Source: BOG-908 sp964242115 (GTDB lineage: Bacteria > Pseudomonadota > Alphaproteobacteria > Acetobacterales > Acetobacteraceae). From it: 64,000 nt of DNA. Positions 41,601 through 55,077 of this stretch are shown here, piece by piece; within the stretch, counting starts at the first letter, position 1, and every line of letters begins with the position of its first letter. The stretch is from the NCBI GenBank assembly GCA_964242115.1, contig CAXSZX010000018.1, forward strand, positions 45,008-109,007. The letters are read 5' to 3'. Under the pieces are notes generated by a model. That model was not told the origin of the DNA. It did not search any database and worked only from the letters and a program-made list of their open reading frames with translations. Both the position numbers and the translations under genes were made by a program.

Positions 41601-41781
41601 AAAGCAAGGCCTGCTTTTTTGAAAAAAGAGCAGCAAAAAACGTTTGTCTTTGCTGTCGCTGAGGGTCTGCAGCGTGCTTGTTCCGTGACCTCGTGCAAGC
41701 ACGGGCTGAGCACTTCAGCCGCAAGTGCTCAAGAGGCAAAGGTTCTTTGGTTTTTTTCAAAAAAGAACTGCTTGCCTTGCC
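41601..41781. repeat. Dispersed dyad repeat, copy 22 (longest, about 180 bp)
   Basis: C-arm AAGCAAGGCCTGCTTTTTTG, core TTTGCTGTCGCTGAG, then an extra inner dyad (GTGCAAGCACGGGCTGAGCA ... GCAAGTGCTC), then the T-arm ending GAACTGCTTGCCTTG. Confidence 0.85.
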
Positions 41782-43476
41782 TTAGGCGTCCGCAACTTCG
41801 GTCACCTGGTTCAACGGGAAGTGCACCGCATACCGCGTGCCCTGGTCTTCATCCACCGTCAGCGTCGCCTGAAGCTGTCGGGCGAAGCCGCGGATCAGCG
41901 TGATGCCGATGCCGTCGCGCGTACCGGTCTCGGTTTCCGTCTTGCCGGCGGGGATGCCGACGCCGTCATCCTCTATCACCAGGTTGGCGCTGTCGCCGCC
42001 GGCGCTGAGGCAGACGCGCACAGTGCCGGTGCGCCCGTTCGGAAACGCGTATTTTACCGCATTGCTGACTGCTTCGGTAACGATCAGCGAGAGCGGCACC
42101 GCCTGGTCGCTGTTCATCTGCAGGGGGCTCGCCTCGATGATCAGCTTGATGCGGCGCCCGGCGGTCTCGCCCATCGCCTGGAAGAGCTGGCCGCAGAGCT
42201 CCTTGAGGAAGGCCGGCATGTCGATCGTGTGGACCTCGCCCTGCAGATAGAGGTGACGGTGCAAGGTCGCCAGCGCGCGCACCCTGTCGCGCGCGCTGGC
42301 GAACTCCGCGCGGGCTTCGGGCAGGCGGATGCGGGAGGATTGCAGGTTTAGCAGCGAGGCTACGATTTGGAGGTTGTTCTTCACCCGGTGGTGGATCTCG
42401 CGCATCGCCAGGTTCTGCTGCTCGACCGCGGCTTGGTGGCGCGCTGCGTGCTCGGTCAGCGACGCGGTCGCCTGCGCGAAGGAGGTGGCGAGGTCGCGCA
42501 CTTCGGTGGGCGGGTCGGGGGTGAGGTCCGGGTCGAACGTGCTGCCTTCCCGCCAGCCGGAGACGGCATGGCTGAGCCGGCTCATCGGCTCTACCAGTGC
42601 GAGGTGCGTACCGACGGCCACGGCAGCCAGCCCCAGCAGCAGCAGCAGGCCGAGTTGGCCAAGCCGGCGGATCAGCAGGTCGCGGGCCGCTGCGCGGTCG
42701 GTATTGGCTGGGTAGGCGACGACAAGGCTGTAGCCATCGCCGAGTTTGGCCGAAGCGTAGGCGTAATGGGCGCCGGCGGCCGACAGGGCGTCGATCAACT
42801 CCGGCGCGGATTCCAGCCGGGTCAGGGTGTCTGCCAAGGGCAGGCCGGCGGCGCCGGTTTTCGAGACCTGCACGAGGTGGTGAAGGTTGTCGACGATCCA
42901 GAGGGCCTGGAGGTTCGGGCTCTGCGCCTCGGTCCGATTGAAAAACCAGTCGATCCGCAGGCCCGCGTAGACGAAACCCGTGACGTCCGCGCCGTGCAGG
43001 ACGGGGTAGGCCGCCTGGATCACGTCGTGCCCGGTCAGCGGGCTGATGTGAATCGGGCCGAGTGCCAGGTCGCGCCTGGCGCGCGCCGTGGCGAACAGGC
43101 CGGCATTCTCGGCCCTGGACGGCTGCAGCGTTTCGGGCGGGATAGGGCGGGCAGAGCAGCGAAGCGTCCCGTCGACCGCGAAGGCCGCAATGTTGGAGTA
43201 GCGTGCCGACTGCAGGGCGAGGATGTTGGCCAGGCGGTCGTGGCAGGCATTCTCATCGTTGCCGGTCAGTTCGGCCATCTGCGAGAGTGCCTGCATGATC
43301 TGCTGCGCGCCGGCGATGGCCGCGACGTGACGGGCGCTCGCGGACTCGCGGAGGCGGGACGCCGTCTGTGCCGTGACGTCCAGAGCGAGGTGGTAGTTCT
43401 GCACCGTGATCGTCGCGGAGAGCATGAGCAACGGCACGGCTGCGATCAGCACGATCAAAGCCAAACGCACGCGCAT
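41782..43476 (-). CDS. HisKA_2/HWE-type membrane sensor histidine kinase
   Basis: 564 residues from the ATG at 43476. A first membrane helix (3-25), a periplasmic Cache-like sensor (about 30-270), a second helix (272-294), a HAMP-like linker, then the phosphoacceptor region REIHHRVKNNLQIVASLLNL with His362/363. The ATPase has VTEAVSNAVKYAFPNG, IEDDGVGIP and GIGITLIRGFARQL. This kinase class feeds PhyR in the alphaproteobacterial general stress response. It follows nepR on the same strand with about 100 bp between, so it is a strong candidate for the cognate PhyR kinase. The signal is unknown. Confidence 0.9.
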   Translation of the reverse strand: MRVRLALIVLIAAVPLLMLSATITVQNYHLALDVTAQTASRLRESASARHVAAIAGAQQIMQALSQMAELTGNDENACHDRLANILALQSARYSNIAAFAVDGTLRCSARPIPPETLQPSRAENAGLFATARARRDLALGPIHISPLTGHDVIQAAYPVLHGADVTGFVYAGLRIDWFFNRTEAQSPNLQALWIVDNLHHLVQVSKTGAAGLPLADTLTRLESAPELIDALSAAGAHYAYASAKLGDGYSLVVAYPANTDRAAARDLLIRRLGQLGLLLLLGLAAVAVGTHLALVEPMSRLSHAVSGWREGSTFDPDLTPDPPTEVRDLATSFAQATASLTEHAARHQAAVEQQNLAMREIHHRVKNNLQIVASLLNLQSSRIRLPEARAEFASARDRVRALATLHRHLYLQGEVHTIDMPAFLKELCGQLFQAMGETAGRRIKLIIEASPLQMNSDQAVPLSLIVTEAVSNAVKYAFPNGRTGTVRVCLSAGGDSANLVIEDDGVGIPAGKTETETGTRDGIGITLIRGFARQLQATLTVDEDQGTRYAVHFPLNQVTEVADA

Positions 43477-43577
43477 CGGGCCGCATAGTGCGTGCACGTG
43501 CTCACCCAAAAAGGGACGATTGGAAGGCCGGCCAGACCACGAGGAAACCGTACCTGCCGCCATCGTGGGCGGCAACT

Positions 43578-43781
43578 TCACCTGTTACGATCCTCCTCGA
43601 TCAGACGGAGCAAATCGTCAGGAACAGGCTCACGTGTGACCGTGTCGTAGAGTTGGTGAAGGCCCTTTTTCAGCCACTTGTCGAAGGCCTCATCGGGCTT
43701 AGCACCATGGGGCTTTGCCGAGGCCCTGCCCGCATCCTTGGCCGTCGTTGGCTTAACCGTCGGACCCTTGGCGTTTGGCAT
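43578..43781 (-). CDS. nepR: Anti-sigma factor NepR
   Basis: 67 residues from ATG 43781. A disordered basic N-terminal third precedes the NepR core FDKWLKKGLHQLYDTVTREP and VPDDLLRLIEEDR (33-65), which forms the two helices that clamp the EcfG sigma factor. In unstressed cells it holds EcfG; phosphorylated PhyR binds it and frees the sigma factor. It lies 131 bp downstream of the first ECF sigma gene and upstream of the kinase. Confidence 0.9.
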   Translation of the reverse strand: MPNAKGPTVKPTTAKDAGRASAKPHGAKPDEAFDKWLKKGLHQLYDTVTREPVPDDLLRLIEEDRNR

Positions 43782-43912
43782 TGTAGAAAATTCGTGATCC
43801 TGAGCTCTGACCGAATGTTCCACACGTGCAGGAAGTTGCCCTTTCAGGGGTGCAACGACCTGCGCATGGGAGCCTCATACGTTCAGAACGCCGGTCCCGG
43901 CGTGGAGTTGTC

Positions 43913-44506
43913 TCAGGAACGCAGGTTGTCGCGTTCACCTTCGGCCATGCGGCGCGCCAGCAACGCTGCGGCGTTGCGTCCGGTCTTGGACGATTCCTTG
44001 GCCTCGCCCAGCAGCCAGGATTCGAGCTGGCGGCGGGCGCGGAACACTCGGCTTTTCGCGGTGCCGACTGCGCAGCCGGTCGATTCGGCGAGCGCCTCGT
44101 AGCTCATGCCGTGAACGACGACCATCACCAGAGCCTCGCGCTGGTCGGCCGGCAGGCGGGTCATCGCCTGTGCCAGCTCCTTCAGGGCCAGGCGGTCCTC
44201 ATGGGGTGCCTCGCTGGCGAATACCGAGCTCGGCACGTCGTCGATGTCGGTGGTGTCGCGGCGTTTGCGCAGGTTGCTGATGAAGCGGTTGCGCAGGATC
44301 CGGTGCATCCATGCGGGGAAATTCGTGCCGGGGATGAAACTTTGCTGGGCGGACAGCGCGTTGCACACTGCGTCCTGCACGAGGTCTTCAGCGGCCGCAC
44401 GGTTGCGGGTGAGGGCCAGCGCCTGGATGCGCAGCTTCGGCAGGATAGCGATGACCTGGTCGTGAAACGTGGGCAGCGCGGTGGAAATGGCGGCTTCGGC
44501 AGTCAT
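43913..44506 (-). CDS. ECF sigma factor, EcfG type (general stress response)
   Basis: 197 residues. Region 2 has LTRNRAAAEDLVQDAVCNAL and FPAWMHRILRNRFISNLRKR; region 4 has LPADQREALVMVVVHGMSYE and GTAKSRVFRARRQLESWL. Sequence and location next to nepR indicate the EcfG class, which directs stress genes. The order on the minus strand is sigma, nepR, kinase. The roughly 280 bp upstream hold repeat copy 23. A second ECF sigma gene (44786-45358) is close by, so which one is the main NepR client is uncertain. Confidence 0.9.
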   Translation of the reverse strand: MTAEAAISTALPTFHDQVIAILPKLRIQALALTRNRAAAEDLVQDAVCNALSAQQSFIPGTNFPAWMHRILRNRFISNLRKRRDTTDIDDVPSSVFASEAPHEDRLALKELAQAMTRLPADQREALVMVVVHGMSYEALAESTGCAVGTAKSRVFRARRQLESWLLGEAKESSKTGRNAAALLARRMAEGERDNLRS

Positions 44507-44613
44507 GGGTCTCTCCGTCTTCCTACTCCAACCAATGACGACCCGGGTTAAAGCGCTGCATCGCGTCAGTTCACGAAAGCGTGAGCGTCAGGGAACCCTT
44601 AGGCGCAGTTAAG

Positions 44614-44746
44614 GAAGCAAAGTCTTCTTTTCTGAAGAGAAGAAGCACAGGATTTTTCACCTGCTGTCGCGGCGTTTCTTTCAGCAGCACGGGGCCAAGG
44701 AGACAAAAGTCGTCAGTTCTTTTTCTCGGAAAGAACTGCGTGCTTG
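44614..44746. repeat. Dispersed dyad repeat, copy 23
   Basis: C-arm GCAAAGTCTTCTTTTCTGAA, core CTGCTGTCGCGGCG, worn T-arm CAAAAGTCGTCAGTTC ending GAACTGCGTGCTTG. It lies between the two ECF sigma genes. Confidence 0.88.
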
Positions 44747-44785
44747 TTGCAGCCGCGCCGGCTGCTTTGCGAACAAGTCTCCTGG

Positions 44786-45358
44786 TTAGGCTTCCCAGGG
44801 CCGCTGGCCGTCTCCGAACGCTTCGGACAAGCGCGCGCGGGCGCGGGAGACCCGGGCGCGCATGGTTCCGACCGGAACACTGCACACGACGGCCGCCTCC
44901 TCGTGGGTGAGTTCCTGCGCGCCCACCAGCACCAGCGCCTCGCGAAGCAGTGGGGGCAGCGTCCACAGCATGCGCGACATGTCGGCAATCTCGCCGTGGT
45001 GCTGCTGCAGCGCCTCGCCGCCACCAGCGTTGTGCCGCGCCAGCGCGGCCTCTTCGCGTTTGCGGCGGCGTGCCTGCTCGAAGAAGGCGTTTCGCAGGAT
45101 TGTGAACACCCACGCCTTCAGGCTGGTGCCGGGCGCAAACTGGGAGAGGGAGGCCAGCGCACGAAGGACGGCGTCCTGCACCAGATCGTCCGATTTCGAG
45201 CGGTCACGGACCAGAAAACGCGCGTAGGCCCTCAACTCAGGCAGCAGCAACGCCAAGTCGCGACGGGTCGAGGCGGCGTGGTCAGCCTGCCGGTCACCCG
45301 GCTGGCCGTCGGCCGCCTGATAGGCCGCCAGCGCCTGGCGCGGGGAAGAATTATCCAT
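44786..45358 (-). CDS. Second ECF sigma factor
   Basis: 190 residues. Region 2: VRDRSKSDDLVQDAVLRALA and LKAWVFTILRNAFFEQARRR; region 4: LPPLLREALVLVGAQELTHE and GTMRARVSRARARLSEAF. It resembles EcfG-like alphaproteobacterial ECF factors too. It starts 87 bp from phyR in the opposite direction, a common PhyR-sigma arrangement. A partially redundant or NepR-insensitive paralogue is possible. Confidence 0.9.
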   Translation of the reverse strand: MDNSSPRQALAAYQAADGQPGDRQADHAASTRRDLALLLPELRAYARFLVRDRSKSDDLVQDAVLRALASLSQFAPGTSLKAWVFTILRNAFFEQARRRKREEAALARHNAGGGEALQQHHGEIADMSRMLWTLPPLLREALVLVGAQELTHEEAAVVCSVPVGTMRARVSRARARLSEAFGDGQRPWEA

Positions 45359-45445
45359 GGGGCGGCTGGCGCCGAGCGTCCCGGTCTGGTTTGTACGGCA
45401 ACTGGCTCGGCAAGACGAACGCTACCTTCCACATCTGAGGGCCCA

Positions 45446-46207
45446 ATGACTGCTCATCGCCGTGACGACCTGATCCGCGCGCTCCCGTATGCCCGCCGGT
45501 ATGCCCGGGCGCTGACTGGCAGCCAACCCGCCGGCGACGCCCTGGTGGCGGAGTGTCTGCGGGATGCTGCCTCATTGGAGGCAGGCGAGGACGGCGGGGA
45601 AATCACGGATGCGCGACACGCGCTGTATCGTGGCGTGACGCGGCGGTTCGACGCCAGCGCCCGTCCCCCCGAGGCGGCCGACGGACTTTCGGTGGCACAG
45701 CGCCAGTTGCTGCTGCTGACCTCGCTGGAGGACGTGAGCAGCGAACGCGCCGCGCCGATCCTGGGCGTGCCGCCGGAGGAAGCCGATCGCCTGCTGGCCG
45801 ACGCGCGGCACCGGCTGCGCGCCTCGGCGGCTACGGACGTGCTGATCATCGAGGACGAACCGATCATCGCGATGGACCTGGAGGAGCTGGTACAAAGCTG
45901 TGGCCATCGCGTGGTGGGCGTGGCCGCCAGCGAGGCCGAGGCGATCGCCATCGCCAAGCGCGCGCGCCCCGGGCTGATCCTGGCAGACATCAACCTGGGC
46001 GCCGGCGGGGACGGCACGAACGCGGTCAGCGCCATCCTGGCGAGCCACTACGCGCCGGTGATCTTCGTGACAGCGTATCCGGAGCGGCTGCTGACCGGCG
46101 ACGCGGTGGAGCCGGCTTTTGTGATTACCAAGCCGTTCGAGCCGCTGACGTTGGCGATTGCCACGTATCAGGCGGTGACAGGCGGGGTGCAGTTGGACAG
46201 CATTTAG
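45446..46207 (+). CDS. phyR: General stress response regulator PhyR
   Basis: 253 residues from ATG 45446; the frame continues upstream but overlaps the divergent sigma gene. Residues 1-125 are a sigma-factor-like (EcfG-mimic) domain: PYARRYARALTGSQPAGDAL, then LSVAQRQLLLLTSLEDVSSE. Residues 131-253 form the receiver: acidic pair E136/D137, phosphoacceptor D181 in LILADINLGAGGDG, T209 and K229 (VITKPFEP). On phosphorylation it exposes the sigma-like domain and captures NepR. Its stop touches repeat copy 24; glgE follows 180 bp later on the same strand. Confidence 0.95.
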   Translation: MTAHRRDDLIRALPYARRYARALTGSQPAGDALVAECLRDAASLEAGEDGGEITDARHALYRGVTRRFDASARPPEAADGLSVAQRQLLLLTSLEDVSSERAAPILGVPPEEADRLLADARHRLRASAATDVLIIEDEPIIAMDLEELVQSCGHRVVGVAASEAEAIAIAKRARPGLILADINLGAGGDGTNAVSAILASHYAPVIFVTAYPERLLTGDAVEPAFVITKPFEPLTLAIATYQAVTGGVQLDSI

Positions 46208-46334
46208 GCAAGCGCTTCTTCGAGAGAAAGAAGCAAAAAGCTTTTGTCTCCGCTGTCGCGCGCTCACCGGATAAGTCCCCGACTGGGAGCAAAAGTTTTT
46301 GGCTCATTTTCAAAAAAGAACTGCTTCCTTGCTT
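46208..46334. repeat. Dispersed dyad repeat, copy 24
   Basis: C-arm GGCAAGCGCTTCTTCGAGAG, core CTCCGCTGTCGCGC, T-arm CAAAAGTTTTTGGCTC ending GAACTGCTTCCTTGC. It lies between phyR and glgE and is the last full copy before 63260. Confidence 0.9.
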
Positions 46335-46390
46335 CGGCAACCCGGCAGCCTTTTCACTCTTGAGCCTCCCGAAGCGGTGAGGATGATCCG

Positions 46391-49300
46391 ATGACGGCAA
46401 TTTCCGTCGTGCGCGAACAACAGACGAGCAAGCGAAGCAAGGACGCCGCCGGTGGTGTGCTGCGCATCATGGCCGGCCCGGCCAGCACGGCCAACCGCGC
46501 GGCGGAGCTGGGGTTCAGCCACCTGCTTATCCCGCCGCCCTGGACAGGCGGCGCGCTGGCCAGCGATTTCGGTGCCGCCAAAGGAATGTTGACCGGCCTG
46601 GCCGCGGGCGCGACCAAGGCGGGCCTCGGATTGCTGATGGACGTGGTGCTGGACCGGGTCTCCGCTGCAAATGGGCTCGCGGCCGAGGCAGACACTCCGT
46701 TCGTCGTGCCGGACGCGGCAGGGCTGCTCGACCCGCGGCGCAAGCTGGTCGGCGGCGCTGCCCTGGCGCGGCTGGACGGCCCGGAAGACGCGGCGGCCTT
46801 GGCGGCCTGGTGGGCGAGCCGGCTGGGCGAGTGGCATGCGGCTGGCGTTGCCGGTTTCCGGCTGCTGGGTCTGGCCAGCGTGCCGGAGAGCGTGTTGCCG
46901 AGCTTCTTTGCGGCGCTGCGGCAGGCGGTGCCGGACGCCGTTCTGTTGCCCTGGACGCCCGGCCTGACGCGGCCGGCAGTGCTTGGACTGCGCGGGCGTG
47001 GCGCAGACGGCGTGTTCGCCTCGCTGCCGTGGTGGGATGGCCGCGCGGACTGGTTGTGGGACGAGTGCGAGGCGCTGCTGCAGGTCGCCCCGGTGCTGGG
47101 GCTGGACGGGGTGCCGGCCGGACCTGGCCAGGTTGGCGCACGGCCGGTGGCGCCGGGGTTGGCAGCGATGCTGGGTCAGGGCTGGCTGCACGTGCCGACG
47201 CGGGACGCTGCCGCCGCGGACCTGCGAATGCTGAACGCGGCGCTGTGCGCGGAGCCGGCGATGGCGGCACGGCTTGCGCCGCGTCTGCCGCACGGGGATG
47301 CCGGGCCGGTGCTGGGTTTGCTGCGGCGGACGGCAGCTTCCGGCGGCCGCGCGGTGCTGGGCCTGGTCAACACGGACGCGGTGCGGAGCTTGCCGGTGCA
47401 CGGCAGCGCAATGTTGGCCGCCGCCGGTGGCGCGTTCGGACCGTTTCAGGACGCGTCCGGCGAGGTGTTCGGGCCGGCGAGCGTGGTGGAGCTGGCGCCG
47501 GGGCAGGCACGGTTGTTCACCGCGGGCGCCCTTCCGGCACGGGCCGTGGCACCGCGCGCGGTGGCGGAGGCCGGGCGGCAGGCGGCTGGCGCGCCGCGGC
47601 TTGCGATCGAGGCGCCGAGCCCGTGCGTGGATGGTGGGCGTTTCCCGGTCAAGGCCGTGGCCGGCGAGCTGGTGGCGGTGGAGGCGGACGTGGTGTTCGA
47701 CGGCCACGACAAGATCGCCGTCGCCCTGCGCTGGCGCGGCCCGCGCGAGCACGAGGGGCGCGATGGCGTGTGGCGCGAGGTGGCGATGCGGCCGCTCGGT
47801 AACGACCGTTGGACGGCGGAGATGCCGCTTTCGGCGCTGGGCCGGCACGAATACGTTGTGCTGGCCTGGCGCGACCGGTTCGAGACCTACCGCGACGAAC
47901 TGCAGAAGAAGAGCCGCGCCGGGTTGAAGGTGACGCTGGAGCTGGCCGAAGGCGAGGCGCTGGTGAAGGAGGCCGCCGCGCGTGACGCCAGCCTTGGCAG
48001 CGCGCTGGCCGCGATGGCCGGCAAGCCGGAGGCCGAGCGGGTGCGGCTGTTGCTGGAGCCGGGTCTGGCTGCACGCATGGCGTCTGCCGATTCGCGTCCG
48101 TTCAAGGTTGAGACGGCGCCGATGCCGGTGGATGCCGAGCGCGAGCTGGTGCGCTTTGCCAGCTGGTACGAGGTGTTTCCGCGCAGCATGAGCGACGACG
48201 AGAACCGCCACGGCACGTTCGCCGACGTGGAGCGGCACCTGCCGCGCATCCGCGACATGGGGTTCGACGTGCTGTACTTTCCGCCAATCAGCCCGATCGG
48301 CCGGGTGAACCGCAAAGGCCGCAACAACACGTTGACGCCGGCGGCTGACGACCCGGGCAGCCCCTACGCGGTTGGGTCCACCGATGGCGGCCACGACGCG
48401 TTGCATCCGGAACTCGGCAGCTTGGAGGATTTTCGCCATCTCCGGGAGACGGCGGCCGCGCATGGGCTGGAGCTGGCGATCGACTTCGCCATCCAATGCT
48501 CGCCGGACCACCCTTGGCTGAAGCAGCACCGCGGCTGGTTCGACTGGCGGCCGGACGGCTCAATCAGGTACGCGGAGAACCCGCCCAAGAAATACGAGGA
48601 CATCGTCAACGTCGATTTCTACGCAGCAGACGCTGTGCCCGGCCTGTGGACAGCGCTGTGCGACGTGGTGCTGTTCTGGTGCGAGCAGGGGGTGCGGATC
48701 TTCCGCGTCGACAATCCGCACACCAAGCCGTTCCCGTTTTGGGAGTGGATGATCGGCGCGGTGCGGCGGCGCTACCCGGATGCGATGTTCCTGGCAGAGG
48801 CGTTCACCCGTCCGAAGGTGATGTACTGGCTGGCGAAGATCGGCTTCTCGCAGTCCTACACGTATTTCACTTGGCGCAATGAGAAAGCTGAGCTGGAGGA
48901 GTACCTCACCGAGCTGAACCAGGCGCCAGTCAGCTACTTTTTCCGGCCGCATTTCTTCGTCAATACGCCCGACATCAACCCGGTGTTCCTGCAGGGGTCC
49001 GGGCGGCCGGGCTTCCTGATACGGGCGGCGCTGGCGGCGACGCTGTCGGGGCTGTTCGGCGTCTATAACGGCTTCGAGCTGTGCGAGGCGGCAGCGGTGC
49101 CCGGCAAGGAGGAGTACCTCGACAGCGAGAAGTATCAGCTCCGCGCCTGGGACTGGAACCGGCCCGGCAACATCACCGCCGAGATCACCGCGCTGAACCG
49201 CATGCGGCGGCGCAACCCCGCACTGCAGACGCATCTCGGGGTGACGTTCCTGCCGGCCGGCAACGACCTCGTGATGTTCTACGAAAAGGCGACGCCGGAC

Positions 49301-49522
49301 CGGTCCAACGTGGTGCTGGTGGCCGTCAGCCTGGACCCGCGCGCGGCGCAGGAGGCCGACATAGAGTTGCCGCTGTGGCGCTGGCGCCTGCCGGAGGGGG
49401 CTTCGCTGGAGATGGCCGACCTGCTGGCAGGCGGCACGACGGTGTGGCAGGGCAGCCGGCATCGCGTGCGGCTCACGCCGGAGCAGCCCTATGCGATCTG
49501 GCGGGCGCGCCCCGCCCTGTAG
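46391..49522 (+). CDS. glgE: GlgE-like maltosyltransferase with an N-terminal pseudo-amylase domain
   Basis: 1043 residues, far above the 650-700 of GlgE alone. From about residue 425 it is GlgE (GH13_3): the N-terminal sandwich (IEAPSPCVDGGRFPVKAVAG), RFASWYEVFPRSMSDD, the nucleophile Asp in RIFRVDNPHTKPFPFWEW, acid/base Glu in MFLAEAFTRP, and SYFFRPHFFVNTPDINP. Residues 20-400 look like a degenerate amylase barrel (AAELGFSHLLIPPPW; GLLMDVVLDRVSA) in which the nucleophile position reads AGFRLLGLASVP, so it is probably inactive. GlgE transfers maltose from maltose 1-phosphate to alpha-1,4-glucan. It is first in the operon. Confidence 0.93.
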   Translation: MTAISVVREQQTSKRSKDAAGGVLRIMAGPASTANRAAELGFSHLLIPPPWTGGALASDFGAAKGMLTGLAAGATKAGLGLLMDVVLDRVSAANGLAAEADTPFVVPDAAGLLDPRRKLVGGAALARLDGPEDAAALAAWWASRLGEWHAAGVAGFRLLGLASVPESVLPSFFAALRQAVPDAVLLPWTPGLTRPAVLGLRGRGADGVFASLPWWDGRADWLWDECEALLQVAPVLGLDGVPAGPGQVGARPVAPGLAAMLGQGWLHVPTRDAAAADLRMLNAALCAEPAMAARLAPRLPHGDAGPVLGLLRRTAASGGRAVLGLVNTDAVRSLPVHGSAMLAAAGGAFGPFQDASGEVFGPASVVELAPGQARLFTAGALPARAVAPRAVAEAGRQAAGAPRLAIEAPSPCVDGGRFPVKAVAGELVAVEADVVFDGHDKIAVALRWRGPREHEGRDGVWREVAMRPLGNDRWTAEMPLSALGRHEYVVLAWRDRFETYRDELQKKSRAGLKVTLELAEGEALVKEAAARDASLGSALAAMAGKPEAERVRLLLEPGLAARMASADSRPFKVETAPMPVDAERELVRFASWYEVFPRSMSDDENRHGTFADVERHLPRIRDMGFDVLYFPPISPIGRVNRKGRNNTLTPAADDPGSPYAVGSTDGGHDALHPELGSLEDFRHLRETAAAHGLELAIDFAIQCSPDHPWLKQHRGWFDWRPDGSIRYAENPPKKYEDIVNVDFYAADAVPGLWTALCDVVLFWCEQGVRIFRVDNPHTKPFPFWEWMIGAVRRRYPDAMFLAEAFTRPKVMYWLAKIGFSQSYTYFTWRNEKAELEEYLTELNQAPVSYFFRPHFFVNTPDINPVFLQGSGRPGFLIRAALAATLSGLFGVYNGFELCEAAAVPGKEEYLDSEKYQLRAWDWNRPGNITAEITALNRMRRRNPALQTHLGVTFLPAGNDLVMFYEKATPDRSNVVLVAVSLDPRAAQEADIELPLWRWRLPEGASLEMADLLAGGTTVWQGSRHRVRLTPEQPYAIWRARPAL

Positions 49523-49575
49523 GCGCGTGACCGGCCAGCTTTGTATTCTTTGCCCATTTCGCATACGGGAACCTG

Positions 49576-55072
<5,497 letters not shown>

Positions 55073-55077
55073 GGAAC

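Noticed and set aside
43817..43821. GGAAC on the minus strand upstream of nepR, as in EcfG -35 boxes
   Set aside because: No GTT-type -10 at 16-18 bp spacing, so not called a promoter.
43888..43903. Palindrome ACGCCGG-TC-CCGGCGT downstream of the first sigma gene
   Set aside because: No T-run follows on either strand and the loop would be only two bases; not called a terminator.
44744..46207. 487-codon reading of the phyR frame
   Set aside because: The upstream part is antisense to the ECF sigma gene; the PhyR domain begins at the ATG at 45446.
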